Assembly (NCBI RefSeq): GCF_008329715.1
Contig: NZ_VTSR01000004.1
Span: forward strand, 172,032 to 236,031
Origin: Gimesia chilikensis
GTDB taxonomy: Bacteria > Planctomycetota > Planctomycetia > Planctomycetales > Planctomycetaceae
Direction: 5' to 3'
Length of the DNA: 64,000 nucleotides
The translations under genes were made by a program, and so were the position numbers. A model generated the notes under the pieces. The model ran no database searches. It saw only the letters and a list, made by a program, of their open reading frames with translations, and was not told the DNA's origin. This document shows, one piece after another, positions 19,544 to 30,387 of this stretch; within the stretch, counting starts at the first letter, position 1; the number at the start of each line of letters is the position of its first letter.

Positions 19544-20380
19544 TTATCGGGGAGTCAAACGCAGTTCCCCGAACTGGCGGACCTGTGCGGTCAGCGCGAC
19601 CTCGGTCGGCAGCCGTTCCATGGAACTGGCGCCATAAAATCCGTCAATGCCCGCGACTCGGTCAAAAATATACTGCGCATCTTCGGGCATCGCGATCGGG
19701 CCACCATGACAGAGCAGCAGCACGTCGTCGCGTTCGCTTTTGGCCGCGTCGACCATCGTGCGGATTGACTCGACCGAGTCATCCAGGGTCTTTCCCGTCG
19801 TGGCTCCTATCGAACCACCACTGGTCAGTCCCATATGTGCCACTACAATATCGGCCCCGGCGGCGGTCAACTCTTGAGCCTGTTCTGCATCGAAGGCATA
19901 AGGGGTGGTAAGCAGATCTAAATCGTGAGCCGCACGAATGCAGTCGATCTCCAGGTCAAAACCCATGCCGGTCTCTTCGAGATTGACCCGGAACTGACCA
20001 TCAATCAGTCCCACGGTCGGAAAATTCTGAACGCCCGCAAACCCCATCGCCTGCAGTTCCCGAAGGAACAGGTCGCGCAGCAGAAAGGGATCAGTGCCAC
20101 ACACTCCCGCCAGCACCGGTGTGTCACTGACAACAGGCAGGACTTCCCGCCCCAGTTCCTTGACGATTTCATTCGCATTGCCATAAGGCATCAGTCCTGC
20201 CAGCGAACCGCGTCCGGCCATCCGATAGCGGCCCGAGTTGTAGATCACAATCAGGTCGATCCCGCCTGCTTCTTCGCACTTGGCGCTCAGACCCGTCCCC
20301 GCACCTCCGCCGATGATGGGCAGTCCCGCAGCTACTTTCTCCCGCAAGCGTTTCAGGATGGCTGTTCTGGATTCCGGCAT
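19544..20380 (-). CDS. Phosphoenolpyruvate hydrolase-like TIM-barrel protein (Tm-1 C-terminal-domain type)
   Basis: A 278-residue TIM barrel. The ATG at 20380 is preferred over an in-frame TTG at 20404. [35 protein letters not shown] and [12 protein letters not shown] are characteristic of the PEP-hydrolase-like family that neighbours UPF0261 genes. [17 protein letters not shown] and [18 protein letters not shown] complete the barrel. The reaction has not been established for most members. It begins 26 bp after the stop of the Tm-1-like ATP-binding protein gene, and the two correspond to the halves of plant Tm-1 proteins. Confidence 0.88.
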   Translation of the reverse strand: MPESRTAILKRLREKVAAGLPIIGGGAGTGLSAKCEEAGGIDLIVIYNSGRYRMAGRGSLAGLMPYGNANEIVKELGREVLPVVSDTPVLAGVCGTDPFLLRDLFLRELQAMGFAGVQNFPTVGLIDGQFRVNLEETGMGFDLEIDCIRAAHDLDLLTTPYAFDAEQAQELTAAGADIVVAHMGLTSGGSIGATTGKTLDDSVESIRTMVDAAKSERDDVLLLCHGGPIAMPEDAQYIFDRVAGIDGFYGASSMERLPTEVALTAQVRQFGELRLTPR

Positions 20381-20406
20381 GGATGACTTTCTCGTGTGGA
20401 TCAAAA

Positions 20407-21627
20407 TTATTGAAAGCGATTCCCGCTCACGCGTGCAAAAGCCGAGACCAGCGCCTTGGCAAACGCAGCGTCGTTGATGTGACAGTCGTGTCGCGTGACC
20501 CGTCGATCTGCGGTCTGCTGAACCTCTTGTTCCAGTGTTTCAAACAGACACCGGTCTACCTCGGGATCATAGAACGCTTCGCCTGTTTTATCCAGCATCG
20601 AAATTCCCTGTTCAGGAATCAGGATTTCGACAGGCGACGTAGAACGATTGATTTTTTCTGCGATCCAGCGGGCGAATTGCCGGTTCTCTTCCGCCGTCGT
20701 CCGCATCAGGGTGACCTGGGGATTGTGAATCAGAAACTGACGGTCGGCAAATGGGGCGGGGACGGTCTCGCGGGCACCAAAATTGACCATGTCGAGGGCG
20801 CCCAGGCTCAGCACATAGGGGAGCCCCCGTTCGAGGATCACCTCAAACCGACGTGGTCCGCCGCGCATGATGCCTCCTACGAGTTCGTCGGCGACTTCGG
20901 TGGTGGTGATATCGAGAACACCCTCGATCAATCCATCGGCCACGAGTTTCTCCATCGCCTGGCCTCCGGTGCCCGTCGCATGAAAGACCAGCGGGTCAAA
21001 GCCGCGTGCCTCAAGCTGTTCGCGGACCATGTCCACACAGGGGGTTGTCACACCGAACATGGTCAGGCCCAGGGCAGGTCGGTCAGCCGGGAATTCGGAG
21101 CGGTGTGATACCATCCCCGCGATCGCGTGAGCTGCGTTGCTCAAGACCCGACGCGAAACGGAATTCAAGCCGGCGACATCGACCACGGAATACATCAGTG
21201 TAATATCGCTGAATCCGACGTAGGGGCGTGTATTTCCACTGGCCACCGTCGAAACGATCAGCTTCGGAAAGCCAACCGGCAGCGCCTGAAACGCCGGAGC
21301 AACCAGTGCCGTACCTCCGCTGCCACCCAAAGCGATCACCCCGTCAACTCTGCCTGCACTGACTTCAGCGGGTAACCAGTGCTCAAGTGCCGTCGCCATC
21401 GCCGTAATCGCTGCGCCCCGGTCCGTGTGTCCCAGTACCTGTTCCGGCCCACCCGGGTGAGAGCCGGCAATCGTTTCAGCAGAGATATCTGCCCGCTCTG
21501 ATCGACCCTGTATGCTGACATCGACCAGAACCACATCAACACCGGCACGACGGATCACATCCGCAACGAAGCAGAGTTCCTCGCCTTTGGTATCCATCGT
21601 CGCCAGGGCATAGACGGTTGGTTGCAT
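20407..21627 (-). CDS. Tm-1-like ATP-binding domain protein (UPF0261)
   Basis: A 406-residue protein of the UPF0261/Tm-1 N-terminal family. [13 protein letters not shown] at the start is the family signature, and [21 protein letters not shown] and [13 protein letters not shown] form the nucleotide-binding part. The C-terminal half has [19 protein letters not shown]. The family is named after the tomato Tm-1 virus-resistance protein, whose N-terminal half it resembles. Bacterial members have no settled function. It is the first gene of the cluster running down to the EthD protein; a 198 bp spacer separates it from the divergent carbonic anhydrase gene and presumably holds both promoters. Confidence 0.93.
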   Translation of the reverse strand: MQPTVYALATMDTKGEELCFVADVIRRAGVDVVLVDVSIQGRSERADISAETIAGSHPGGPEQVLGHTDRGAAITAMATALEHWLPAEVSAGRVDGVIALGGSGGTALVAPAFQALPVGFPKLIVSTVASGNTRPYVGFSDITLMYSVVDVAGLNSVSRRVLSNAAHAIAGMVSHRSEFPADRPALGLTMFGVTTPCVDMVREQLEARGFDPLVFHATGTGGQAMEKLVADGLIEGVLDITTTEVADELVGGIMRGGPRRFEVILERGLPYVLSLGALDMVNFGARETVPAPFADRQFLIHNPQVTLMRTTAEENRQFARWIAEKINRSTSPVEILIPEQGISMLDKTGEAFYDPEVDRCLFETLEQEVQQTADRRVTRHDCHINDAAFAKALVSAFARVSGNRFQ

Positions 21628-21825
21628 AAGAAACTTTCTGATCGTGGCTAGCGGACATTGACTATGGATCGTGGTTTATAGTGTGGCTGTGGAGATCGAG
21701 ATGTCAAGTCATGCTTGCGATCCCGAAACCTCTCTTTCATTCCTGCTACAGTTTGTTAAGATCTCTCTGTCTTTGGGAAGCAGAGACAAACCATTTCATA
21801 TTACACATCTGTAAGGAATACACCC

Positions 21826-22593
21826 ATGCTCAGAATGAGTCTGAACCCGCTGTTGACCTGTTGCCTGCTGACCGTTTTGCTCACGTCTTGCGCAAAGGAA
21901 CAGCCTGCTGCCAACCAGGCATCAGAAAATGGTGCCGAAACCATCGGCGATGTCAAACCACTGGTGAACCGGGTTTTGACTCAGGAAGAACAGGCGCAAC
22001 TGACGCCGGAGCAGGTACTCACGCTGCTCAAAGAGGGAAATCAGCGCTTCGTGGCAGGCTCACTCACCGCCCGCGATCATTCCCAACTGGTTCGTGAGGC
22101 GGCTCTGGGACAGTATCCCAAAGCGGTGATTCTGTCCTGTCTCGATTCGCGTATTCCTGTGGAGGACGTTTTCGATCGGGGCATCGGCGATATTTTCGTG
22201 GCACGTGTGGCAGGGAACTTCGAAAATACCGATATCCTGGGCAGCATGGAGTTTGCCTGCAAGGTTTCGGGTTCCAAGCTCGTCTTCGTGCTGGGACACG
22301 AGAGTTGTGGCGCGATCCGCGGGGCGATTGACGGCGTCGAACTGGGGAATATCACCGCAATGCTGGCTAACATCAAACCAGCCGTCGAGCACTTTAAAGA
22401 TTATGAGGGAGAACAGACGGGGCAGAACCCTGAGTTCGTCAAGATGGTCACCAAACAGAATGTGCTGGCAACTATCGATCGCATTCGGACCAACAGCCCG
22501 ATTCTTAAAGAAATGGAACTGCAGGGGGACATCAAAATCGTCGGCGGAATCTATAACATGGATACCGGCACTGTCACCATGCTGGAAGAGTAG
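21826..22593 (+). CDS. Beta-class carbonic anhydrase, exported lipoprotein
   Basis: A 255-residue protein. A signal peptide ends in the lipobox LLTSC (Cys22), so it is predicted to be lipid-anchored outside the cytoplasm. Zinc ligands of a beta-carbonic anhydrase are all present: Cys105 with Asp107 and Arg109 in SCLDSR, then His158 and Cys161 in GHESCGA. It should interconvert CO2 and bicarbonate in the periplasm. It is transcribed alone, converges on the DUF2200 gene 15 bp away, and has no bicarbonate transporter next to it. Confidence 0.92.
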   Translation: MLRMSLNPLLTCCLLTVLLTSCAKEQPAANQASENGAETIGDVKPLVNRVLTQEEQAQLTPEQVLTLLKEGNQRFVAGSLTARDHSQLVREAALGQYPKAVILSCLDSRIPVEDVFDRGIGDIFVARVAGNFENTDILGSMEFACKVSGSKLVFVLGHESCGAIRGAIDGVELGNITAMLANIKPAVEHFKDYEGEQTGQNPEFVKMVTKQNVLATIDRIRTNSPILKEMELQGDIKIVGGIYNMDTGTVTMLEE

Positions 22594-22608
22594 TCTCAGA
22601 GTCCCTGA

Positions 22609-22974
22609 TCATTCTGATCGCAGGATTTTTTCCATCTTCTTCCCTTTGGCCAGTTCATCGACCAGCTTATCCAGGTACCTGACCTGCCGCGTTAACGGGT
22701 TTTCAATCTCTTCCACCCGATAGCCGCAAATCACACCTGTGATAAGATGTGCGTTGGGGTTTAACTTCGCGCGTTGAAAGAATTCTTTGAACGTGATCTG
22801 GTCTTTAATCTGTTTCTGCAGCGCCTTCTCGTTAAAGCCCGTCAGCCAGCTGATCACCTGGTGTAATTCTTCCCTGGTCCGACCTTTCTTTTCCACCTTG
22901 GTTACGTAGTGTGGATACACGGCAGCAAACGTCAGTTTGGCAACGCGTTCATGATGATCGTTGGCACTGGTCAC
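22609..22974 (-). CDS. DUF2200 domain-containing protein
   Basis: A 121-residue protein that matches the DUF2200 pattern along its whole length: [48 protein letters not shown] and [19 protein letters not shown]. The function of the family is unknown. No ATG exists near the N-terminus. A GTG at 22974 is chosen because AGGAG lies nine bases before it and the product then has the length usual for the family; a TTG at 23007 would add 11 residues. It is cytosolic by sequence. Confidence 0.87.
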   Translation of the reverse strand: MTSANDHHERVAKLTFAAVYPHYVTKVEKKGRTREELHQVISWLTGFNEKALQKQIKDQITFKEFFQRAKLNPNAHLITGVICGYRVEEIENPLTRQVRYLDKLVDELAKGKKMEKILRSE

Positions 22975-23107
22975 CTTGGGCAACTCCTGTTCCTGACTGT
23001 AATTCAATTTTGAGTATATATTTACTGGCTAATGACCAGGCTCAACCGGATGCGAAGCGCATGATTCACATTTAGAGAAGATCCCGGTCCGACGAGGATT
23101 CTCGCGG

Positions 23108-24055
23108 CTAGTCCTCTCCTGTTTGAGTAAGAATCGCCAGATGATAACGAGTCGCCAGCACTTCAATCTCTTTTGAATCCTGCAGGCAGTCTATCAGATT
23201 CTGCGGGATTGAATCAATTCCGTGACGTGCTCCCGCCAGTGCACCAACAATTGCTCCCAGTGTGTCAACATCTCCTCCAAGACGTATGGCAAAAGTAACG
23301 GCTCCGATCCACGAATCCAGATTGATAAGTATACTGTAGATCGACGCGAGCACTGTCGGAATAACGAATGGCGAAATGATCGGCTTATCGAATTCCGGGG
23401 TGCTTTGGCCCGCGTGGGCGATGAAATCCAGTATTCCATCATCGTTGAGCAGATCTGGTAATTGTTGGAGGAGGTCAGCTAACTCAGTATTGATATCACG
23501 ACAGGCGTCAGAAATTTCACTGCAGAAATCGCGTGGATTGATTTCGCTTGAGGACAACAGTTGATTTGCAGCCACTGCAATCGCAACACCTCCAGCAACG
23601 CTGCGTGAATCCTGGTGCGTGATTCGCGAAATGTCAGCGACAGTCGGAATCAGGGACTTCTGATCGCCAAACCAAAGTCCCAATGCGGCGGTTCGCATGG
23701 CAGTTCCATTACCAGCTTGACCAACGGACGCACCCATGTTGCGATGGTCTCCAGTGGCCAGGTAATGTTCTGCAGCCTGGGTACAGGCACCGCCGGGGCC
23801 GATGACAGAATGATGTCGCCACAGCTCTGCTATTTGCCTGGCAATATCAGCAACAACGATGTCTTTCTGGTCGACGATCGACCGGATTGTGGCCAGAGTC
23901 AATTGCGTGTCATCGGTGTATTGACCATTCGGATATCCATGATATTCATGGAAAGAGGCAGCTAATGATTCAGCGGATGGAATTGAGTCGGCCCAGAGTC
24001 CCTCGAACGGCGCTCCCATCGCGTCGCCAACGGCACCACCAATAAGCGTTCCCAA
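23108..24055 (-). CDS. ADP-ribosylglycohydrolase family protein (possibly damaged at the start)
   Basis: A 315-residue ADP-ribosylglycohydrolase (DraG/ARH fold). GTLIGGAVGDAMGAPFEG, YTDDTQLT and LGGDVDT are the metal- and ADP-ribose-binding motifs, and GNGTAMR is also present. It should remove ADP-ribose from proteins or related substrates. The only open start is a TTG at 24055 with no Shine-Dalgarno site. In the same frame an ATG lies at 24082, but it is followed after five codons by TAA (24065-24067). The residues either side of the stop fit a natural family N-terminus, so a nonsense mutation is suspected. Base composition is more AT-rich than in the neighbours. Confidence 0.85.
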   Translation of the reverse strand: MGTLIGGAVGDAMGAPFEGLWADSIPSAESLAASFHEYHGYPNGQYTDDTQLTLATIRSIVDQKDIVVADIARQIAELWRHHSVIGPGGACTQAAEHYLATGDHRNMGASVGQAGNGTAMRTAALGLWFGDQKSLIPTVADISRITHQDSRSVAGGVAIAVAANQLLSSSEINPRDFCSEISDACRDINTELADLLQQLPDLLNDDGILDFIAHAGQSTPEFDKPIISPFVIPTVLASIYSILINLDSWIGAVTFAIRLGGDVDTLGAIVGALAGARHGIDSIPQNLIDCLQDSKEIEVLATRYHLAILTQTGED

Positions 24056-24082
24056 AACACTGGATTATGTTGGACGATTCAT

Positions 24083-24468
24083 AGAAGAGACTGCGGCAGA
24101 TAGTGAGGTGCTGAACCAGAGATAATATTTTCTCACTTTAGCAGCGTACAGATGTGTAATCAATTGGCGCCTTTTGATTCTTTCGAAGTCAGCAGGCAGC
24201 TTTGAGGGAGGTTAATGCGGAGACTCTTGCTTGGATAATAAAATTGTTCTCTGTAACGGCGGCAGAATTCTCGCATGATTAAAGAGACCGGATCGTCATT
24301 CAGGAATTTTGGAATCTGCATTGAAAAGCAGTCACTTTCTGAGTGCCATGTATTCGTAAGGAATGTTACAATATTGTTTCAGGTGGACTCAGACACCTGA
24401 TGAAATGAAGCCTTGGGGGCCGAAAATATCTGCAACATGATCATACAGCAATAACCGAAGGGGTTGTC
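24083..24468. other. Intergenic region with a short hairpin
   Basis: No gene is seen in this AT-rich spacer between the divergent ADP-ribosylglycohydrolase and TIM-barrel genes. TACAAT at 24367-24372 is a possible -10 box for the downstream gene. A perfect 7-bp inverted repeat (TCAGGTG / CACCTGA, 24379-24400) lies just after it, in the predicted leader of the TIM-barrel gene, and could be an operator or an RNA hairpin. Confidence 0.4.
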
Positions 24469-25389
<921 letters not shown>

Positions 25390-25449
25390 GGCGAATCAAC
25401 AGACACTTTGCGGTGCAGGAGCACCTGTGCCGCATTGTGGCTGCGTTTA

Positions 25450-26088
25450 TTAGTTGCTTTCAGGCTCTGCCTTCGTCCCTCCTTTTGTCACTTGATTGGC
25501 ATATGTGACGAGCCTGCCTCGCATTGCTTTAACGAGCATTCCGCGGAATTCGTCGGTTTCATCACCGGGCCAATCCAGAGGGAGGCCGCTCTGATACGAC
25601 TCGCGGATCCAGGCCAGCGCGTTTTGGGTCCCCGGTGCATCGCGATTTGATTTGACGTAGTCCAGCGTTGCGACCCTGAGCGGGTATTCGACACGATGAC
25701 ACATGACATCAGCGTAGCAGGCGACCTCCAGCAACGTGATGATACGTTGTGCATCAACGGGAACTTCTGGGGATTGACGGACCCGTTCCAGAAGCTGCTC
25801 TGCCACCTCCGGTGAGATCTTTTCATCTTCCTGAAGTTGCTTAATCGCGTAAGGCAGGATGGGATGTTCGTTTTCGACAAACTCATCCACCGTGCCAGGC
25901 CAGGCTGCATCATCTGGAGCATACAGCAGAGCCATCTTGTCGAGCAGAGCTTCGGGGGGCTCATTGAGAACGATGTAGTCTTGGGAAGCAGCAGACGGCT
26001 TTGTATCTACCACCTTTGATGACATCTCATCAGAAGGGCATCCAGTGAGCAGCAATAAACCAGCCAGTAAAATAATACATTTCATCAT
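25450..26088 (-). CDS. Lipoprotein of unknown function
   Basis: A 212-residue protein with a lipoprotein signal (KCIILLAGLLLLTGC), counted from the first ATG at 26088; a GTG at 26097 is also in frame. The mature part is largely helical and acidic, with blocks such as LLDKMALLYAPDDAAWPG and WIRESYQSGLPLDW. No family is recognised. It lies 41 bp downstream of another secreted protein gene on the same strand, so the two may be cotranscribed and act together in the envelope. Confidence 0.75.
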   Translation of the reverse strand: MMKCIILLAGLLLLTGCPSDEMSSKVVDTKPSAASQDYIVLNEPPEALLDKMALLYAPDDAAWPGTVDEFVENEHPILPYAIKQLQEDEKISPEVAEQLLERVRQSPEVPVDAQRIITLLEVACYADVMCHRVEYPLRVATLDYVKSNRDAPGTQNALAWIRESYQSGLPLDWPGDETDEFRGMLVKAMRGRLVTYANQVTKGGTKAEPESN

Positions 26089-26129
26089 GGAAACCACTTC
26101 GATCAGAATTTGAAAAAAACTGATCTCTC

Positions 26130-27341
26130 TTAGAACGCCAAAGCTTTGTCTCGGGCCAGTCCGGTTTTCCAGAGAGGAGCCTCTTTTTTGATGGCCTTCA
26201 CGTTATAAGTATCGAAGGTCAGGGTCAGGCTGAAAGGTACCTCGGCATCCATGTCATAACTCCAGCTGTCATCATCAATGTAGTCGGGGGCGCCGATTGT
26301 GTTGAGCACTTCTTTGGCTGACATACCTGTTTTGACCTGCGTTGCGTTTTTATGGCGTGGTTGTGTCTGCTTTTTCGGGATGAAAGGGAATGCCTCGTCT
26401 CCTCTTTCGATCATAAAACCATGACACGGCAGATTCCGGGGAGCAACTCCCAGCCGTCGAAGTGAGAGTTGTGCCGTCTGCCGCAGGTCATACGTACGAT
26501 AGCGGAAGGGATCAACGTCATTATTGAAGTTCACGCCATCCGGATGACCTCGCGCAGAATTGGTCTCAGAGTAAGTGGATGTTTCCAGTGATTTCAGAAA
26601 CGGAATGGCTTCGTGCAGATTTAAGCTCCCTGCCAGGTAAGCAGCCTCCAGCAGCGACCGTTCGTGATCTTCAAGTTCTATTTTTGTACGAGAGGCGGCC
26701 AGCACCAGTTGCTTTTCCGCTTCTAGTGCAGGTCCGATCAGACTGACATCGCCTGAAACGAGTTTTCCTTTGTTAACATCCACCAGAATGCGAGGTCCCC
26801 AGGCGGGACGAATCACAAAGATTTCACCTTCAGGCAACTCGAAAAAGTACCAGGCAGCCAGACGGGACCAGTTGCTGCCACCCCACGAGTGATACACCAG
26901 TCGCTCGCTCTCCTCTTTCTGCAAGGCATCTTTCACTAAATCAATCTCCCCCGTTTTCTGACCCTGTGGAGATATGGTGATGAGGTTATCATTCGCAGCA
27001 AGGATCGCCGCCGCGCCTAGGTTAGAGACAATGATGATCCTGGGAGAGCCCTCTTTGGGGACTGCGATCTCAAACGAGGAATCGCCGAAGTTATATCGTT
27101 GTGGCTCCCGCATAGGCTGCTTGCGCGTCCAGATCGTTTTCCCGGTTCGCGTGTCGACACATTTGTAGGTGAAATTAGCCTGAAACGCCTTCCCATTGGG
27201 GCCCTGATTGTCGGGGGAGGTCGCATCCACCTGATAGTGTCCGGAGGGGGACTGGACGTGAATGTCGAAGTAATAGCGATCCGTCGCCTGGGCGGTCATC
27301 GGAAGTGTGCAGAGAACACAGCAGACGATAAATGGCTTCAT
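26130..27341 (-). CDS. Secreted protein of unknown function with SmpA-like C-terminal segment
   Basis: A 403-residue protein. The ATG at 27341 is chosen because AAGGTGA lies six bases before it and the product then begins directly with a signal peptide (KPFIVCCVLCTLPMTAQA). The N-terminal half is rich in beta strands. The C-terminal segment TGMSAKEVLNTIGAPDYIDD resembles the SmpA/BamE-type GMS-x-x-EV-x-x-x-LG-x-P motif. Function is unknown. The gene is followed by the lipoprotein gene on the same strand and preceded by a 250 bp spacer in which nothing is seen. Confidence 0.8.
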   Translation of the reverse strand: MKPFIVCCVLCTLPMTAQATDRYYFDIHVQSPSGHYQVDATSPDNQGPNGKAFQANFTYKCVDTRTGKTIWTRKQPMREPQRYNFGDSSFEIAVPKEGSPRIIIVSNLGAAAILAANDNLITISPQGQKTGEIDLVKDALQKEESERLVYHSWGGSNWSRLAAWYFFELPEGEIFVIRPAWGPRILVDVNKGKLVSGDVSLIGPALEAEKQLVLAASRTKIELEDHERSLLEAAYLAGSLNLHEAIPFLKSLETSTYSETNSARGHPDGVNFNNDVDPFRYRTYDLRQTAQLSLRRLGVAPRNLPCHGFMIERGDEAFPFIPKKQTQPRHKNATQVKTGMSAKEVLNTIGAPDYIDDDSWSYDMDAEVPFSLTLTFDTYNVKAIKKEAPLWKTGLARDKALAF

Positions 27342-27594
27342 GGCAGTCACCTTGTTAGACATCCGTGAAAGACAATTGGGAATCGTATCACGCTTCGAGC
27401 TTGTTTATCGTGAGTCGGAAATGAATTGTCAAGATGACCTCAAACATGAGGGGGCCATGGTAAGATCGAAAAGTCTGATGTGGAACAGGTTTGTATGTTA
27501 TTCCATGAGCCCGTCAAAATCACAGGAGGCGGTAATACAGCGACGATTGGCATTCTTGAGTCTGGTTATGACTTCGAGAACCAGTACATCGCTC

Positions 27595-29040
27595 TCACTC
27601 AAACACCAACCCCAAAGCATCCAGCACCGCACCGCGTCGACCATGGATACCGATGACTTGTTTGCCCGCTCCCTCGATCACAGGTACCTCTTTGCCTGAG
27701 GGGGTCCCCAGCCAGTCGCTGGTGTAACTGTCATTCGGATCGAGCTGGCCGTCATCTGTAAGACGATAGAAGACGACTTGAACTGCGCTCACATATTTGG
27801 GAGCATCGATCTTCATCCCACCGACGGCGTAGCCCTCTTTCGCCATGACGGTAATATTCCGCCTCCGGGCTGGTTTGGGTTCTGATAGTGGTGTCAGACT
27901 GCGGATTGCCGGTTCGCCCGCCCAGCTTCCCAGCGAACATTCAAACCCGAGCAGTGTTTTTCCCTCGGGGATCACCATCTGGAATGGGCCGCCCCCTTCA
28001 GCATTCCCAATCAGTTTCGATGCGGTCCCTTTCGTGGTCGCAGGCGTTGAGCGGGTAACGGATCGTGGCGGATTCGGGTTGGGAGATTCTTGGGAAATGA
28101 CTGGATCAGCTTGAGAACGGGGGCCGCCTGGTCTGACAGGGAATCGTCTTACAATCGGTTCCGGCATGTTTTGCGGAATCGGATTGGGAAAACTCCCGGG
28201 CTGAGTGAGCACCGGTTGATTCCGGGGCAGCCCCGTCTCCGACTGCTGTTTCGTAGAATTGGAATTTCGCTCGATGGGGTTGCCTTGAACTGGTATTGGG
28301 ATCGCAGGGCGTTCGAATTCCGGGCGGGGGATCTGCGGTCTCCGGTTCTCGCGGACAGCGATGCGTTGTCCCGCCCGCGGAACCCTGGTGAGGTTAAACG
28401 CCAGTCCCCCACTGAAAAGCAGCACGCCCAATACTGCCATCGCAGCGAAGACTTTGGGACTGAATCCCTGTGTGTACCGCGCGGGTATCGCATCTCTTTT
28501 TTCTACCGGAATCCCGGCTTCGGTGAAGTGACGGGCCAGCTCCTTCAGCCTGATCTTCGAGGGAATGCCGACCAGTTCGACCTCTTTATCGATCGAGAGC
28601 AGCATGACGGAGAAGGATTTTCCCAGATCCTCGGCCGGGATGAAAATAACGCGGGTGATGGCTGGATTGGGCCATTCAGATATTTCTTTCCAGGAACTGA
28701 TCAGAGCCAGTGAGACATAAGACCGCTGACGGATCAGATGATCGTCATAGATCCAGATCGAAGCAGAGACATGCTCCCGACGCATAAACAGCGCCAGACA
28801 GGCGGGGCCCAGCCCGAGAAAGATCGCGACAAACATCGCCATCCCGAGCTCGGGAGGCTTTACGTTGAAGGCAAATAAAATCCAGAACAGACCACTGACA
28901 GCCGCCCAGACCGTCAAGGCGACACCCAGGCGAACCAAGAGATCCCCCCGCAGGCTGAGACGCATGCCCAGCGGTTCCTGCCAGTAAAATTTATCAGAAG
29001 TGAGTTTGATCGGCTTGGTTAAGAAGTTCCAGATACCCAT
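27595..29040 (-). CDS. Membrane protein of unknown function with Pro-rich linker
   Basis: A 481-residue protein starting at the ATG at 29040 (a GTG at 29049 is also in frame). Two hydrophobic segments near residues 35-85 form a hairpin, and a third lies near 207-225. Between them is a cytosolic domain resembling a PH-like module (DDHLIRQRSYVSLALISSWKEI). A Pro/Arg/Asn-rich linker follows, and the C-terminus is a beta domain that could bind a surface ligand. No family is recognised. Neighbours are unrelated. Confidence 0.78.
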   Translation of the reverse strand: MGIWNFLTKPIKLTSDKFYWQEPLGMRLSLRGDLLVRLGVALTVWAAVSGLFWILFAFNVKPPELGMAMFVAIFLGLGPACLALFMRREHVSASIWIYDDHLIRQRSYVSLALISSWKEISEWPNPAITRVIFIPAEDLGKSFSVMLLSIDKEVELVGIPSKIRLKELARHFTEAGIPVEKRDAIPARYTQGFSPKVFAAMAVLGVLLFSGGLAFNLTRVPRAGQRIAVRENRRPQIPRPEFERPAIPIPVQGNPIERNSNSTKQQSETGLPRNQPVLTQPGSFPNPIPQNMPEPIVRRFPVRPGGPRSQADPVISQESPNPNPPRSVTRSTPATTKGTASKLIGNAEGGGPFQMVIPEGKTLLGFECSLGSWAGEPAIRSLTPLSEPKPARRRNITVMAKEGYAVGGMKIDAPKYVSAVQVVFYRLTDDGQLDPNDSYTSDWLGTPSGKEVPVIEGAGKQVIGIHGRRGAVLDALGLVFE

Positions 29041-29235
29041 GTGGAGCACTCACAGAGTTAGAGGAAGTCTTAGAGAGCAGGCTGTTTTGAAAAAGAGCAA
29101 CAGCGTACTGAATTTTCAGTAATATATCGTATTCTACCCCGTCGGGAGAAGCCAGAAAATGCTGCCCGTAGACGGGTGAGTTTGTTCTCGAATGAAACCT
29201 GTTGTAGTGATAAATAGACTCAGTTTTCTGGCAAT

Positions 29236-30387
29236 TCACTTTGCGGGTGACAGGATCGGCGTGATCTTGTTAAAGAGCGTTAACGCCGGGTTGCCTTCGG
29301 CTTGGGCGTCTTTTGATCGCGTACACCAGATCGCGACTGCGATGTCTTTCTCTGGCAGATAGCCGGCTGCTCCATACAATCCACAGAAGCTGGGAGCCTG
29401 CGTCAACCAGCCGCGATCGACTACAATCCCCTGCGCGTAGTAACGATCTTTGGTCCAGATTTTCATACCTGATGTTTTCGGTGCCAGCATCGCCTGGAAA
29501 GTCCCTGGTTTCAGTCCCTGTCCCTGTCCCACGGCTCGGAAACCGGACAGAGTGTCGCGGATGGTTGAAGTCTGCACCGCACCTCCGGGGAGTGTCCACG
29601 AGGGGTTCCAGAACGTCGCATCTTCAAAGGGGCCGCGTTCGTCGGTATAGGAATGCAGTACCGGTTCCGGAATCAGGGCATTACCTGGAGCTGCTGTCTG
29701 CGTCATGCCGAATGGAATCAGTACGTGTTTTTGTAACAGTTTCTGCAGAGGTTTGCCGGTTGCTTTTTCCAGTGCCTCTCCCAGAATCACAAAATTGGTA
29801 TGTGCGTAGTTCCAGTCAGTTCCCGGCTTGAATTTTGGTTGTTCGGTAAGAGCCAGCTGAATCAGTTCTTCCGACGTCCACTGGTGAAACGGGTCGGCAT
29901 AAAGACGTTTCTCAAACGCCGGCATCGGCATATAGTCCGGGTAGCCGGAAGTGCCGTTCAGCAGCATTTCCAGAGTGACGGAATCCGAATATGGTAGAGC
30001 AGGCAACCATTTCCCCACCGGGTCATCCGCCTTGATTACACCCGCATCGACGAGTTGATAAAACAGATTCCCCAGGTAAGCGACCGCGACGTTGCCGTTC
30101 CGCAGATGCATGTCGATGGTCGCGGGCACACCCGTCATCGAATCACCTTGCGCCAGCATCAGCACTTCTTTTCCCTCAACAGTAATTCCCAGCAGTACCG
30201 CTTTCAGTTTATCGTCCTGACTGGTCTGGTTCACCAGTTTGCGCACAGAGTCGATTTTCTCTTGCCAGGCAGCCTGAGTGGGAGGAGCGGCAGCAGAAGG
30301 GGAAGATGCACTGAGCCAGCTGACACAGAGTGCCAGGATCAGAAAATACGAGGACGAAAAACTACGTGGTGTTGGTTGGCAATTCAT
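29236..30387 (-). CDS. Secreted beta-lactamase-fold (class C/PBP4*) protein lacking catalytic Ser and Lys
   Basis: A 383-residue protein with a signal peptide ending near SAAAPP. The fold is that of Pfam beta-lactamase (class C, D-Ala carboxypeptidase): DDPVGKWLPALPY, LEMLLNGTSGYPDYM and ILGEALEKATGKPL are in the right order. The nucleophile motif SxxK should stand in HLRNGNVAVAY, but Asn99 replaces Ser and Val102 replaces Lys. The YxN motif keeps Tyr194 but has His196 instead of Asn. It is therefore probably not a serine hydrolase of the usual kind. I recall actinobacterial relatives with the same GNVA motif, so this may be a subfamily rather than decay. Confidence 0.86.
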   Translation of the reverse strand: MNCQPTPRSFSSSYFLILALCVSWLSASSPSAAAPPTQAAWQEKIDSVRKLVNQTSQDDKLKAVLLGITVEGKEVLMLAQGDSMTGVPATIDMHLRNGNVAVAYLGNLFYQLVDAGVIKADDPVGKWLPALPYSDSVTLEMLLNGTSGYPDYMPMPAFEKRLYADPFHQWTSEELIQLALTEQPKFKPGTDWNYAHTNFVILGEALEKATGKPLQKLLQKHVLIPFGMTQTAAPGNALIPEPVLHSYTDERGPFEDATFWNPSWTLPGGAVQTSTIRDTLSGFRAVGQGQGLKPGTFQAMLAPKTSGMKIWTKDRYYAQGIVVDRGWLTQAPSFCGLYGAAGYLPEKDIAVAIWCTRSKDAQAEGNPALTLFNKITPILSPAK

